Assembly: GCF_000949385.2 (NCBI RefSeq)
Contig: NZ_JYKO02000001.1
Span: forward strand, 1,822,620 to 1,886,619
Origin: Pseudomonas sp. LFM046
GTDB taxonomy: Bacteria; Pseudomonadota; Gammaproteobacteria; Pseudomonadales; Pseudomonadaceae
DNA: 64,000 bases
Direction: 5' to 3'
Below the pieces are notes generated by a model. It made no database searches. It was not told the DNA's origin and saw nothing but the letters and a program-made list of their open reading frames with translations. The position numbers and the translations under genes are program-made. Shown piece by piece: positions 26,471 through 37,930 of the stretch (positions within the stretch are counted from its first letter, which is position 1; every line of letters begins with the position of its first letter).

Positions 26471-27790
26471 ATGACCGACCTGAATCAAACCGCGCTGCAG
26501 AAGGGCGCAGACAGGGCGCTTGAGAAAATTGAAATCGATACGCTGGTCGTGGGTGCCGGTCAGGCCGGCGTGGCCATGAGCGAACACCTGACCAAGCTCG
26601 GGGTGCCCCACCTTGTCCTGGAGCGCAACCGCATTGCCGAAGCATGGCGTACGGGTCGCTGGGATTCGCTGGTTGCCAATGGTCCGGCCTGGCACGATCG
26701 CTTCCCCGGTCTGGAGTTCGAAGGCCTCGATCCCGACGCCTTTGCCTCGAAAGAGCAGGTTGCGGCTTATTTCGAAGCCTATGCCAAGCAGTTCAACGCC
26801 CCCATCCGCACCGGCGTGGAAGTGAAGAAGGTGGTGCGCAATGCCGAAGGGCCGGGGTTTACCATCGAAACCTCTGAGGGTGTGATCCAGGCCAATCGTG
26901 TGGTGGCTGCAACCGGACCGTTCCAGCGTCCTGTCATTCCACCGATCGCGCCGAAAGACGACAGCATCACCCAGATCCACTCTGCTCAGTATTTCAATCC
27001 CCAGCAGCTGCCTGAAGGTGCCGTACTGGTGGTGGGCGCCGGATCGTCGGGGGTGCAGATCGCAGACGAACTGCAGCGTGCCGGCAAGAACGTTTACCTC
27101 TCCGTTGGGGCGCACGACCGCCCGCCGCGCGCCTATCGAAATCGCGATTTCTGCTGGTGGCTGGGTGTGCTCGGTCTGTGGGATGCGGAAGCCGCTCAGC
27201 CGGGCAAGGAGCACGTCACCATCGCGGTTAGTGGCGCGCGTGGCGGGCACACCGTCGACTTCCGTGGTCTGGCTCATCAGGGGGTGACGCTTGTGGGGCT
27301 GACCAAGGCATTCAATGACGGTGTCGTGACCTTCCAGGCGGACCTTGCCGAGAACATCGCCCGTGGCGACGAGAACTACCTGTCGCTGCTGGATGCCGCT
27401 GACGCATACATCGCTCGCAATGGGCTTGATCTGCCGGAAGAGCCCGAAGCCCGCGCCACCTATCCGAATCCGGATTGCGTGACCAATCCCATTCTGGAAC
27501 TCGACCTGGCCAAGGCTGGCATCACTTCGATCATCTGGGCGACTGGCTATTCGGTCGATTACAGCTGGCTGAAAGTCAACGCCTTCGACGAACGCGGCAA
27601 GCCGAAGCATCAGCGCGGCGTGTCCGGTGAGCCCGGCGTTTACTTCCTGGGGCTGCCATGGCTGTCCCGCCGCGGTTCCACCTTCATCTGGGGCGTTTGG
27701 CACGATGCCAAGCACATTGCCGACCACATCGCCACGCAGCGCAAGTACCTCGCCTATCGCGATGCTTCGCAGCGCAGTGCGAAAGACTGA
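26471..27790 (+). CDS. Flavin-containing monooxygenase-like NAD(P)/FAD oxidoreductase
   Basis: A 439-residue flavoprotein with two Rossmann sites: FAD-binding VVGAGQAGVAMSEHLTKLG near residue 25 and NAD(P)-binding VLVVGAGSSGVQIADELQ near residue 190, plus the ATG motifs AATGPFQRPVIPP and IIWATGYSVDY. This is the TrkA/YUCCA-like branch of FMO proteins; the classical FxGxxxHxxxW fingerprint is only partly recognisable (ITQIHSAQYFNP). It would hydroxylate or oxidise an N- or C-substrate using NADPH and oxygen. The start follows GAGGAGG. It heads a cassette with RidA, DUF1028 and an M20 deacylase, suggesting catabolism of an N-containing compound. Confidence 0.86.
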   Translation: MTDLNQTALQKGADRALEKIEIDTLVVGAGQAGVAMSEHLTKLGVPHLVLERNRIAEAWRTGRWDSLVANGPAWHDRFPGLEFEGLDPDAFASKEQVAAYFEAYAKQFNAPIRTGVEVKKVVRNAEGPGFTIETSEGVIQANRVVAATGPFQRPVIPPIAPKDDSITQIHSAQYFNPQQLPEGAVLVVGAGSSGVQIADELQRAGKNVYLSVGAHDRPPRAYRNRDFCWWLGVLGLWDAEAAQPGKEHVTIAVSGARGGHTVDFRGLAHQGVTLVGLTKAFNDGVVTFQADLAENIARGDENYLSLLDAADAYIARNGLDLPEEPEARATYPNPDCVTNPILELDLAKAGITSIIWATGYSVDYSWLKVNAFDERGKPKHQRGVSGEPGVYFLGLPWLSRRGSTFIWGVWHDAKHIADHIATQRKYLAYRDASQRSAKD

Positions 27791-27863
27791 TCGAAAGAAA
27801 CGTCCTGACGGCAGCTGCCCCGATTCGCAATCTCCGAACGCTTGAATAAAGGAAATCCAGTCG

Positions 27864-28295
27864 ATGCCTACCCATACCCGCATCCGCATGTTCAATACCA
27901 AAGACACCTATCCGAACCAGACGCTGAACAATGACCTGTGCCAGGCGGTGCGCGCCGGCAACACCGTCTATGTGCGCGGCCAGGTGGGGACCGATTTCGA
28001 AGGCCGTCTGGTTGGTCTTGGCGACCCGCGTGCCCAGGCCGAGCAGGCGATGAAGAACGTCAAGCAATTGCTGGAGGAGGCAGGCAGCGACCTGTCCCAC
28101 ATCGTCAAGACCACCACTTACCTGATCGATCCGCGCTATCGCGAGCCCGTGTACCAGGAAGTCGGCAAGTGGCTGAAGGGCGTGTTTCCCATCTCCACCG
28201 GCCTGGTGGTCTCGGCCCTGGGCCAGCCCCAGTGGCTGATGGAAATCGATGTGATCGCGGTGATTCCGGACGATTGGCAGCCGGCGCAGGCATAA
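27864..28295 (+). CDS. RidA-family (YjgF/YER057c/UK114) protein
   Basis: A 143-residue RidA-like protein (MPTHTRIRMFNTKDTYPNQT), with DLCQAVRAGNTVYVRGQVGT, the family's helix AQAEQAMKNVKQLLEEAGSD and VKTTTYLIDPRYREPVYQEV. RidA proteins hydrolyse reactive enamines/imines; some paralogues are dedicated to catabolic pathways such as RutC. This copy is slightly longer than the usual 128 residues at its N-terminus. It lies 73 bases after the monooxygenase and 11 before the DUF1028 gene, so it may hydrolyse an imine formed by the flavoenzyme. No own promoter is visible. Confidence 0.88.
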   Translation: MPTHTRIRMFNTKDTYPNQTLNNDLCQAVRAGNTVYVRGQVGTDFEGRLVGLGDPRAQAEQAMKNVKQLLEEAGSDLSHIVKTTTYLIDPRYREPVYQEVGKWLKGVFPISTGLVVSALGQPQWLMEIDVIAVIPDDWQPAQA

Positions 28296-28306
28296 GGAGC
28301 AGGGGT

Positions 28307-28984
28307 ATGACGTTCTCCATCATCGGTCGTTGCCCTGAAACCGGGCAGCTCGGTATCGCCATCAGTTCGTCCAGCATTGCTGTCGGAGCTCGTTGCCCGT
28401 GGGTACGGGCCGGGGTCGGAGCGGTGGCGACCCAGAACGTCACCCTGCCGGCCCTGGGCCCGCAGATCCTCGACCTGCTCGACTCGCAGCAGTTGGAGCC
28501 CGCGGCGGCTCTGGATCGAGCGCTGAGTACCAACGGCTGGAGTCAGTACCGGCAGGTGACGGTAATCGATGGCCAGGGGCGCATCGCATTGTTCAGTGGT
28601 AGCGAGGCTCTGGGCGTCCACAACGCCGTCGCGGGTGAGCAGTGCGCCGCAGCAGGCAATCTGCTCTCCAGCACCAAGGTGATCGAGGACATGGTCCAGG
28701 CCTTCGAGACTGCGCCGGGGATGCTGGCGGACCGCCTGCTGGCCGCCATGCACGCCGCGATGGCGGCCGGTGGCGAGGCTGGACCGGTACATTCGGCCGC
28801 ACTCAAGGTCGTTGGGGATCTCACCTGGCCCATCGTCGACCTGCGGGTGGACTGGGCCGAGGAGGACCCGATCGGCGAGCTGGATGGGCTGTGGCAGGCC
28901 TATCGGCCGCAGATGCAGGACTACGTGACCCGGGCACTGGACCCGACGGCGGCGCCCAGTTACGGGGTGCCGGGTGATGAGTGA
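28307..28984 (+). CDS. DUF1028 family protein (Ntn-hydrolase-like)
   Basis: A 225-residue protein of the DUF1028 family: MTFSIIGRCPETGQLGIAIS, then SSIAVGARCPWVRAGVGAVAT and QNVTLPALGPQILDLLDSQQ, and a C-terminal VDWAEEDPIGELDGLWQAY. The fold is thought to be N-terminal-nucleophile-hydrolase-like; no molecular function is established to my knowledge. The ATG at 28307 follows AAGGAGCAGGGG, and the stop overlaps the next start by 8 bases, so it is coupled to the deacylase. The tight linkage to RidA and an M20 peptidase is the best clue to its role. Confidence 0.87.
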   Translation: MTFSIIGRCPETGQLGIAISSSSIAVGARCPWVRAGVGAVATQNVTLPALGPQILDLLDSQQLEPAAALDRALSTNGWSQYRQVTVIDGQGRIALFSGSEALGVHNAVAGEQCAAAGNLLSSTKVIEDMVQAFETAPGMLADRLLAAMHAAMAAGGEAGPVHSAALKVVGDLTWPIVDLRVDWAEEDPIGELDGLWQAYRPQMQDYVTRALDPTAAPSYGVPGDE

Positions 28985-30149
28985 GCTATCCAGTCGCGAG
29001 CTGTTGGAGCGGCTGATCGGTTTTGCCACCGTCAGTCGGGATTCCAACCTTGAACTGATCACGTTCATACGGGATTACCTGACGGGACTGGGGGTGGAGA
29101 GCGAGCTCTTCTATAACCCCGAGCGCACCAAGGCCAATCTGTTCGCCACCATCGGTCCTCGTGACCGGGGTGGCGTCGTGCTGTCCGGGCATACCGACGT
29201 GGTTCCAGTGGACGGGCAGGCCTGGACGGTGGAGCCATTTCGTCTCACAGAAAGGGAAGGGCGGTTGTACGGGCGCGGCACGGCGGACATGAAGGGCTTT
29301 ATTGCATCTGTCCTGGCTGCGGTGCCGGCTTTTCTGGAGCATCCGCTGACGCTGCCGGTGCACCTGGCCTTTTCTTATGACGAGGAAGTGGGCTGCCTGG
29401 GCGTGCGTCCCATGCTGGCGGAGTTGGAGAAGCGACCGAACAGGCCGCGTTTGTGTCTGATCGGCGAACCCACCGAGCTGAAGCCGGTGCTGGGCCACAA
29501 GGGCAAGCTCGCCATGCGCTGCCAGGTAAAGGGGGCGGCGTGCCATTCGGCCTATGCGCCCTATGGCGTCAATGCCATCGAGTACGCCGCGCGACTGATC
29601 GGCAGACTGGGGGAGATTGGCACGAAGCTGGCGCGGCCCGAACTCCACGACGAGCGGTTCGATCCACCGTTCTCCACGGTGCAGACGGGCGTCATCCAGG
29701 GGGGGAGGGCGCTGAACATCGTTCCGGCAGAGTGCGAATTCGATTTCGAAGTGCGCGCATTGCCGGATTTCGATGCCCAGCAGGTGGCGGACGAGCTGCA
29801 GAGCTTCGCCGAGACGGAGCTGGAGCCGCAGATGCGGGCGGTGCAGGCGGATACCGGCATTCGTCTCACCCCGTTGAGCGCCTATCCGGGGTTGGCCACA
29901 CCGCCGGACAGCGAGGCGGCCCGATTGCTGGCGCTGCTGAGTGGCTCGACCGAGTTCGGCACGGTGGCCTTCGGTACCGAGGGCGGGTTGTTCGACGCGG
30001 CGGGTATTCCCACGGTGGTCTGCGGTCCGGGAAGCATGGATCAGGGCCATAAGCCGGATGAGTTCATCAGCGTTGAGCAACTGTCTGACTGCGACGCCAT
30101 GCTGCGCCGCCTGGCGCTTTATCTGCAGGACGCGGGCCGTCTGCTGTAG
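28977..30149 (+). CDS. ArgE-like M20 family deacylase (acetylornithine deacetylase type)
   Basis: A 390-residue M20 metallohydrolase with the acetylornithine deacetylase pattern: LSGHTDVVPVDGQAWTVEPF (first zinc His/Asp), YGRGTADMKGFIASVLAAVP, catalytic YDEEVGCLGVRPML, and a C-terminal GPGSMDQGHKPDEFISVEQL. ATG at 28977 overlaps the DUF1028 stop by 8 bases (a GTG at 28974 is also possible). Because it is the fourth gene of a catabolic-looking cassette rather than next to arg genes, I infer that it removes an N-acyl group from a cassette intermediate; it could still be a genuine ArgE. The following 281 bases lead to rpsA. Confidence 0.85.
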   Translation: MSELSSRELLERLIGFATVSRDSNLELITFIRDYLTGLGVESELFYNPERTKANLFATIGPRDRGGVVLSGHTDVVPVDGQAWTVEPFRLTEREGRLYGRGTADMKGFIASVLAAVPAFLEHPLTLPVHLAFSYDEEVGCLGVRPMLAELEKRPNRPRLCLIGEPTELKPVLGHKGKLAMRCQVKGAACHSAYAPYGVNAIEYAARLIGRLGEIGTKLARPELHDERFDPPFSTVQTGVIQGGRALNIVPAECEFDFEVRALPDFDAQQVADELQSFAETELEPQMRAVQADTGIRLTPLSAYPGLATPPDSEAARLLALLSGSTEFGTVAFGTEGGLFDAAGIPTVVCGPGSMDQGHKPDEFISVEQLSDCDAMLRRLALYLQDAGRLL

Positions 30150-30430
30150 ACTGCCGCACCTCTTTAGCGATGGCTGGGGTGTGCAATTGACGGGCGAGTA
30201 CCCCGTTGCTACCATTCCAGCCCTTGTATTGGCTCGATTCCTCCGTCCGGAGGTTGAAAATGCCAATGTCAATCCCGAGATTTGCGTCGCTAACGGCTTC
30301 GGCTGAGAGCGGCGCCACTGGGGCGGCGCGGGATACCAGCTTCGATCCTCGTCGCTTCTATTGATGACTTGACCGCATTGGCTGGAGTGCGGAATAGGGC
30401 CTTTCCTGGCCTTTGACTACAGGTATGAAC
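30150..30430. other. rpsA leader / synteny breakpoint region
   Basis: 281 bases between the M20 deacylase and rpsA. It contains no end of cmk, the gene that usually precedes rpsA in Pseudomonas, and no convincing gene. The 3' part (30340-30430) is the rpsA leader. I cannot identify a promoter with confidence. Confidence 0.5.
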
Positions 30431-32110
30431 ATGAGCGAAAGCTTTGCAGAACTTTTTGAAGAAAGCCTGAAATCCCTCGACATGCAGCCGGGTGCAATCA
30501 TCACCGGCATCGTGGTCGACATCGATGGTGACTGGGTCACCGTCCATGCTGGCCTGAAATCCGAGGGCGTCATCCCGGTCGAGCAGTTCTACAACGAACA
30601 GGGCGAGCTGACCATCAAGGTGGGTGACGAGGTCCACGTAGCGCTTGACGCGGTGGAAGACGGCTTCGGTGAAACCAAGCTGTCCCGCGAGAAAGCCAAG
30701 CGTGCCGAGTCCTGGCTGGTTCTGGAAGCCGCCTTCAACGCCGAAGAAGTGGTCAAGGGCGTTATCAACGGCAAGGTCAAGGGCGGTTTCACCGTCGACG
30801 TCAGCGGCATCCGCGCGTTCCTGCCGGGCTCCCTGGTGGATGTGCGCCCCGTGCGCGACACCACTCACCTGGAAGGCAAAGAGCTCGAATTCAAGGTCAT
30901 CAAGCTGGATCAGAAGCGCAACAACGTTGTCGTTTCCCGTCGCAGCGTCCTGGAAGCCGAGAACAGCGCCGAGCGCGAAGCCCTGCTGGAATCCCTGCAG
31001 GAAGGCCAGCAGGTCAAGGGTATCGTCAAGAACCTCACCGACTACGGTGCGTTCGTTGATCTGGGCGGCGTAGACGGCCTGCTGCACATCACCGACATGG
31101 CTTGGAAGCGCATCAAGCACCCGTCCGAGATCGTCAACGTTGGTGACGAGATCGACGTTAAGGTCCTGAAGTTCGACCGCGAGCGCAACCGCGTATCCCT
31201 GGGTCTGAAGCAACTGGGCGAAGATCCGTGGGTCGCCATCAAGGCCCGTTATCCGGAAGGCACCCGTGTGACCGCCCGCGTTACCAACCTCACCGACTAC
31301 GGCTGCTTCGCCGAGCTGGAAGAGGGCGTGGAAGGTCTGGTGCACGTTTCCGAAATGGACTGGACCAACAAGAACATCCACCCGTCCAAAGTCGTTCAGG
31401 TTGGCGACGAAGTGGAAGTTCAGGTTCTGGACATCGACGAAGAGCGTCGTCGTATCTCCCTGGGCATCAAGCAGTGCAAGTCCAACCCGTGGGAAGATTT
31501 CTCCAGCCGCTTCAACAAGGGCGACAAGATCTCCGGCACCATCAAGTCGATCACCGATTTCGGTATCTTCATCGGCCTGGAAGGTGGCATCGACGGTCTG
31601 GTTCACCTGTCCGACATCTCCTGGAACGAAGTTGGCGAAGAAGCCGTACGCCGCTTCAAGAAGGGCGACGAGCTGGAAACCGTCATCCTGTCCGTTGATC
31701 CGGAGCGTGAGCGCATCTCCCTGGGCATCAAGCAACTGGAAGACGATCCGTTCTCCAGCTACGCCTCCCTGCACGAGAAGGGCAGCATCGTTCGCGGCAC
31801 CGTGAAAGAAGTTGACGCCAAGGGCGCTGTAATCAGCCTCGGCGGCGAGATCGAAGGTGTTCTGAAGGCTTCCGAAATCAGCCGTGACCGCGTTGAAGAC
31901 GCGCGCAACGTGCTGAAGGAAGGCGAAGAAGTCGAAGCCAAGATCATCAGCATCGACCGCAAGAGCCGTGTAATCAGCCTCTCCATCAAGTCCAAGGACG
32001 TTGATGACGAGAAGGACGCCATGAAGGAACTGCGCAAGCAGGAAGTCGAGTCCACCGGCCCGACCACCATTGGTGACCTGATCCGTGCTCAGATGGAGAA
32101 CCAGGGCTAA
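30431..32110 (+). CDS. rpsA: 30S ribosomal protein S1
   Basis: RpsA, 559 residues, six S1 domains (two degenerate N-terminal ribosome-binding, four RNA-binding; for example [20 protein letters not shown] and [20 protein letters not shown]). It unwinds and guides mRNA to the 30S subunit. Start ATG 30431 ([13 protein letters not shown]) matches the family; an in-frame ATG at 30425 is two codons upstream and a TTG further. The sequence ends [15 protein letters not shown] as in other Pseudomonas. It is followed by a strong terminator and then ihfB. Its usual neighbour cmk is not present upstream. Confidence 0.98.
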   Translation: MSESFAELFEESLKSLDMQPGAIITGIVVDIDGDWVTVHAGLKSEGVIPVEQFYNEQGELTIKVGDEVHVALDAVEDGFGETKLSREKAKRAESWLVLEAAFNAEEVVKGVINGKVKGGFTVDVSGIRAFLPGSLVDVRPVRDTTHLEGKELEFKVIKLDQKRNNVVVSRRSVLEAENSAEREALLESLQEGQQVKGIVKNLTDYGAFVDLGGVDGLLHITDMAWKRIKHPSEIVNVGDEIDVKVLKFDRERNRVSLGLKQLGEDPWVAIKARYPEGTRVTARVTNLTDYGCFAELEEGVEGLVHVSEMDWTNKNIHPSKVVQVGDEVEVQVLDIDEERRRISLGIKQCKSNPWEDFSSRFNKGDKISGTIKSITDFGIFIGLEGGIDGLVHLSDISWNEVGEEAVRRFKKGDELETVILSVDPERERISLGIKQLEDDPFSSYASLHEKGSIVRGTVKEVDAKGAVISLGGEIEGVLKASEISRDRVEDARNVLKEGEEVEAKIISIDRKSRVISLSIKSKDVDDEKDAMKELRKQEVESTGPTTIGDLIRAQMENQG

Positions 32111-32128
32111 TCACCCTGCTCCATCAGC

Positions 32129-32156
32129 AAAAAGGGCGGCCTAGGCCGCCCTTTTT
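32129..32156 (+). terminator. Rho-independent terminator after rpsA
   Basis: AAAAAGGGCGGCC, TA, GGCCGCCCTTTTT: a perfect long stem with A-run and T-run, 18 bases past the rpsA stop. It is symmetrical. Confidence 0.92.
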
Positions 32157-32259
32157 GTTGTCTGCGATTTCCCTTCCGGGCATTGGGCTGTTCAAAGCCA
32201 CTCCGGCGTGCTAAAAACTCATTGAGCTGATCTAGCCGCTTGAATTAGAAGGGAAAACC

Positions 32260-32541
32260 ATGACCAAGTCGGAGTTGATCGAACGAATCGTTACCCATCA
32301 GGGCCAGCTTTCGTCAAAGGACGTCGAGCTTGCCATCAAGACCATGCTTGAGCAGATGTCCCAGGCCTTGGCCACGGGGGACCGTATCGAGATCCGTGGG
32401 TTTGGTAGTTTTTCTCTTCATTTCCGCGCACCGAGGGTCGGCCGGAACCCCAAGACGGGGGAGTCCGTGCGACTGGATGGAAAATTCGTTCCGCATTTCA
32501 AGCCGGGGAAGGAGCTCCGGGATCGAGTGAACGAGCCGTAG
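32260..32541 (+). CDS. ihfB: Integration host factor beta subunit
   Basis: IHF beta (HimD), 93 residues, DNA-bending partner of IHF alpha. HU/IHF fold with the intercalating-Pro arm region [20 protein letters not shown] and the N-terminal [23 protein letters not shown] behind AGAAGGG. In P. aeruginosa ihfB (himD) is the left flank of the O-antigen gene cluster, as here. A strong terminator follows, so the O-antigen genes need their own promoter. Confidence 0.96.
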   Translation: MTKSELIERIVTHQGQLSSKDVELAIKTMLEQMSQALATGDRIEIRGFGSFSLHFRAPRVGRNPKTGESVRLDGKFVPHFKPGKELRDRVNEP

Positions 32542-32567
32542 AAAACGTTGTCAATGATCACGTTGTT

Positions 32568-32596
32568 CCGCCTTTTTTGCTAAAGGCGGTTTTTTG
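32568..32596 (+). terminator. Rho-independent terminator after ihfB
   Basis: CCGCCTTT and AAAGGCGG form an 8-bp stem (loop TTTGCT) followed directly by TTTTTT, giving a strong terminator that separates ihfB from the O-antigen locus. Confidence 0.9.
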
Positions 32597-32701
32597 CTTT
32601 TTTTGAAATTGCTGTTGCTGATTTTTACGTTTTGAATTCTCTCCATTCTAGGAAATCGCTTATTAAAGTGATTTTGTTTTTTGGATTTTTATTTTTATAT
32701 T

Positions 32702-33754
32702 GTGAGTAAGTCTGTGCCACAGTCTTTGCGTGTTGTTGACGAAATTGATCTTATTGAATTTGTCGGGGGGTTATGGGGACAGAGGGTTCTAATAGCGCTT
32801 GTTGCGTTAGTGGTTTTTGCCTGCGCAGCAATGTATGCGTGGCTGAGTCCTCCTGTATATGAAGCGCAGGTGTCTGTGATGCCTCCTGCTTTGAGCGACG
32901 TAGAAGGCTTCAATCTTGGGCGAGAGTCGGGTGATGACTTGGAGCCAATAAAGCCAGAAGACGCCTATGGCGTATTCACTAGGAACTTGTTGGCAGATGC
33001 CACGAAGCGACAGTTTTTCGACGAGGTTTATCTTCCGAGTCTGGCTAAGGAGGCTTCTCTCGGCTCAAGAGAGGCCTTGTATCGAGCTTTTGTCGGTGCA
33101 TTGAAAATTCAAGCCACTGATAAGGCTCAGCCGTGGCGCTATACATTGACTTTCCAGTCGCCAGATCCGGAGACGGCTGCGCGTTTATTGAGTGCGTACA
33201 TCGATAGAGTGTCAAGAACCGCTCTTGATGGCATGTTGATGAACACGAAAAGCCAGCTCGGCATGAAAAGTGAGAGCGTGCGTCGAAAAATCGCCACGTT
33301 GCGCGAAATCGCGAAAGTGAGACGAAGTGACCGAATTATACGCTTGATGGAAGCGCTTAGTGTTGCAGAGTCAATCGGCCTAGAAAATCCTCCGGTAATT
33401 GTCAGTCAAATGGCGAATCAGCTTTCCGCCATTATGGAGGGGGATCTTATGTATATGCGTGGTTCGCGCGCTCTGAGGGCGGAAATCAAGTCCTTGGAAT
33501 CTCGCTCATCTGATGATCCTTTCATCTCTGAGCTGCGAGGGCTTGAAGAGCGACTTGCGCTTTATCGAGACATTAATGTCGATGCAGAAGCAGTTGAGGT
33601 TTTTGAGATGGATGGGCAAATAACCGTTCCTGAGTTTCCTGTAAGGCCGAAGAAACTGTTGATTCTGCTCATTGGGGTTGGTGCTGGATTGATTTCGGGT
33701 GTTTTTCTTGCTTTTTCGAAACTTCTGATTCAGCGCAAAATGGCGTTGAGTTAG
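32702..33754 (+). CDS. wzz: O-antigen chain length regulator Wzz
   Basis: Polysaccharide co-polymerase of about 350 residues with a cytoplasmic N-terminus, TM1 (VLIALVALVVFACAAMYAWL), a long periplasmic helical domain that opens with Wzz-type sequence (LSPPVYEAQVSVMPPALSDV), and a C-terminal TM2 (LLILLIGVGAGLISGVFLAF) preceded by the typical Pro-rich PEFPVRPKK. The start is uncertain: a GTG at 32702 (VSKSVPQSL) or a TTG at 32681; neither has a good ribosome site. It is the first gene after the ihfB terminator. It would set the modal length of the Wzy-made polymer. The DNA becomes AT-rich here. Confidence 0.9.
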   Translation: MSKSVPQSLRVVDEIDLIEFVGGLWGQRVLIALVALVVFACAAMYAWLSPPVYEAQVSVMPPALSDVEGFNLGRESGDDLEPIKPEDAYGVFTRNLLADATKRQFFDEVYLPSLAKEASLGSREALYRAFVGALKIQATDKAQPWRYTLTFQSPDPETAARLLSAYIDRVSRTALDGMLMNTKSQLGMKSESVRRKIATLREIAKVRRSDRIIRLMEALSVAESIGLENPPVIVSQMANQLSAIMEGDLMYMRGSRALRAEIKSLESRSSDDPFISELRGLEERLALYRDINVDAEAVEVFEMDGQITVPEFPVRPKKLLILLIGVGAGLISGVFLAFSKLLIQRKMALS

Positions 33755-33937
33755 GTTTTGTGCGCTTCCGGTTGATCTGGCTGATTTTCTTCGAAATGTG
33801 AGCTGAGTCTTGGCTGTCAACGATGTCTTTGGTTGTGGGACGTGTTCAACTGACTTGGAGTGCGTGCATAGGGAAAATGCAAATTTTCAGTCTTGAAGAA
33901 TTTTTGTGCTCATAGAGTTTAGTTTGGTGGGGTTGCC
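33755..33937. other. Intergenic region between wzz and wbpA
   Basis: 183 bases, AT-rich, with no convincing gene. GGTGGGG just before 33938 is the wbpA ribosome site. The gap is large enough for a promoter of the main operon, but I see no clear motif. Confidence 0.45.
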
Positions 33938-36224
<2,287 letters not shown>

Positions 36225-36232
36225 GGATGGCC

Positions 36233-36814
36233 ATGAGCTACCAAGTACATCCTAGTGCCATTGTTGATGATGGCGCGGTGATCGGTGAAGGCTCCCGTGT
36301 GTGGCACTTCGTGCATGTCTGCGCTGGCGCGCGGATTGGGCGTGAGTGCTCGCTCGGTCAAAATGTCTTCGTCGGAAACAAGGTCGTGATCGGTGACAAC
36401 GTCAAGATTCAGAACAACGTGTCCGTATATGACAACGTCATTCTGGAAGAAGGCGTGTTCTGCGGGCCGAGTATGGTCTTCACCAACGTCTACAATCCCC
36501 GCTCGCTGATCGAGCGCAAGAGTGAATACCGTGACACCTTGGTGAAGCGCGGCGCGACACTGGGAGCGAATTGTACTGTGGTCTGTGGCGTGACCATTGG
36601 CGAGTTCGCATTCGTGGGGGCTGGCGCCGTGGTGAATCGCGATGTGCCGGCATACGCCCTAGTGGTGGGTGTGCCGGCACGGCAGATCGGCTGGATGAGC
36701 GAGTTTGGCGAACAGCTGGGCCTGCCATTAGAAGGTGAGGCCGAAGCCCGTTGCCAGCACACGGGAGCACGCTATCAGCTTCTGGGGCGACTACTCAGCA
36801 AATTGGATGCATGA
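36233..36814 (+). CDS. wbpD: UDP-GlcNAc3N-uronate 3-N-acetyltransferase WbpD
   Basis: Left-handed beta-helix acetyltransferase of 193 residues. Hexapeptide repeats run through most of the protein (for example [20 protein letters not shown] and [20 protein letters not shown]), then [20 protein letters not shown] and [20 protein letters not shown]. It N-acetylates the 3-amino group made by WbpE. An in-frame ATG at 36227 is possible, but the one at 36233 has the better spacing from GAGG and matches the family start [11 protein letters not shown]. Confidence 0.95.
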   Translation: MSYQVHPSAIVDDGAVIGEGSRVWHFVHVCAGARIGRECSLGQNVFVGNKVVIGDNVKIQNNVSVYDNVILEEGVFCGPSMVFTNVYNPRSLIERKSEYRDTLVKRGATLGANCTVVCGVTIGEFAFVGAGAVVNRDVPAYALVVGVPARQIGWMSEFGEQLGLPLEGEAEARCQHTGARYQLLGRLLSKLDA

Positions 36815-36817
36815 GAA

Positions 36818-37915
36818 ATGATCGAGTTCATAGACCTTAAAGCCCAACAGGCGCGTATCAAGGATAAGATTGACGCTGGAATCCAGCGCGTCATGGCCCA
36901 CGGCCAATATATCCTGGGCCCGGAGGTGGCCGAGCTCGAAGAAAAGCTGGCTGCGTTCGTTGGTGCAAAATACTGCATCTCCTGTGCCAATGGCACTGAC
37001 GCGCTGCAAATTGCCCAGATGGCCTTGGGGATAGGACCGGGCGACGAAGTCATCACACCTGGTTTCACCTACATAGCCACTGCGGAAACCGTTGCGCTCC
37101 TGGGAGCGAAGCCCGTATATGTCGACGTGAACCCGCGCACCTACAACCTCGATCCGGAGTTGCTAGAGGCTGCCATCACGCCGCGCACCAAAGCGATAGT
37201 TCCGGTGTCGTTGTACGGTCAATGTGCAGACTTCGACGCAATCAATGCAATTGCTGGAAGGCATGGCATCCCCGTGATTGAGGATGCTGCGCAGAGCTTT
37301 GGCGCCAGCTACAAGGGGCGGCGTTCTTGCAACCTCAGCACAATTGCCTGCACCAGCTTCTTCCCGAGTAAGCCACTGGGCTGCTACGGAGATGGTGGGG
37401 CGATCTTTACCAATGACGATGAGCTCGCGAAGGTTCTGCGGCAAATAGCGCGTCATGGTCAGGACCGTCGATATCATCACGTTAGAGTTGGGGTTAATAG
37501 CAGGCTTGATACTATTCAAGCTGCAATACTTTTGCCAAAACTAGAAATATTTTCGGAAGAGCTTGCACTCAGAGCAAATGCAGCCAAGCTTTATAGCGAC
37601 GCCTTGGCCAAAACAGGCCAGTGCGTTACTCCTTTCGTGGAGGAGTTCAATGAAAGTGCATTCGCTCAGTACACCATTCTAGTGCGCGAGCGAGATGTCT
37701 TGCAGAAGGCATTGCATGATGCAGGAATACCAACCGCGGTTCATTACCCGATTCCGCTTAATAGGCAACCTGCAGTCGCTGAAGACTCCGTGGAGTTACC
37801 AGTCGGTGATGGACTGGCAAAGCAGGTGCTCAGTCTGCCGATGCATCCTTACCTCAGTTGTGAGAGCATTCATTCTATAACCGAAGTGTTGGGCGAAAAG
37901 CTTGCGAATTATTGA
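36818..37915 (+). CDS. wbpE: UDP-3-oxo-GlcNAcA aminotransferase WbpE
   Basis: DegT/DnrJ/EryC1 PLP aminotransferase, 365 residues. PLP Lys is residue 185 in FFPSKPLGCYGDGGAIFTND; ANGTDALQIAQMALGIGPGD and EDAAQSFGASYKGRRSCNLS also fit. It aminates the 3-oxo sugar from WbpB using glutamate. Composition changes within the gene: up to about 37460 the DNA is GC-rich like wbpB/wbpD, afterwards it is AT-richer and the protein departs from what I remember of P. aeruginosa WbpE. This suggests a recombination joint inside the gene. Confidence 0.95.
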   Translation: MIEFIDLKAQQARIKDKIDAGIQRVMAHGQYILGPEVAELEEKLAAFVGAKYCISCANGTDALQIAQMALGIGPGDEVITPGFTYIATAETVALLGAKPVYVDVNPRTYNLDPELLEAAITPRTKAIVPVSLYGQCADFDAINAIAGRHGIPVIEDAAQSFGASYKGRRSCNLSTIACTSFFPSKPLGCYGDGGAIFTNDDELAKVLRQIARHGQDRRYHHVRVGVNSRLDTIQAAILLPKLEIFSEELALRANAAKLYSDALAKTGQCVTPFVEEFNESAFAQYTILVRERDVLQKALHDAGIPTAVHYPIPLNRQPAVAEDSVELPVGDGLAKQVLSLPMHPYLSCESIHSITEVLGEKLANY

Positions 37916-37930
37916 TTTCAGGTTGCTGAA

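Noticed and set aside
26348-27907. A 519-residue minus-strand open frame over the flavin monooxygenase
   Set aside because: Antisense to a clear FAD/NAD(P) enzyme; lacks any motif and would run through the promoter region.
28974-30149. Assigning the M20 gene as argE of arginine biosynthesis
   Set aside because: Motifs fit ArgE but the context is a catabolic cassette without other arg genes, so I left the symbol empty.
30290-31774. A 494-residue minus-strand open frame over rpsA
   Set aside because: Antisense to ribosomal protein S1; codon-bias shadow.
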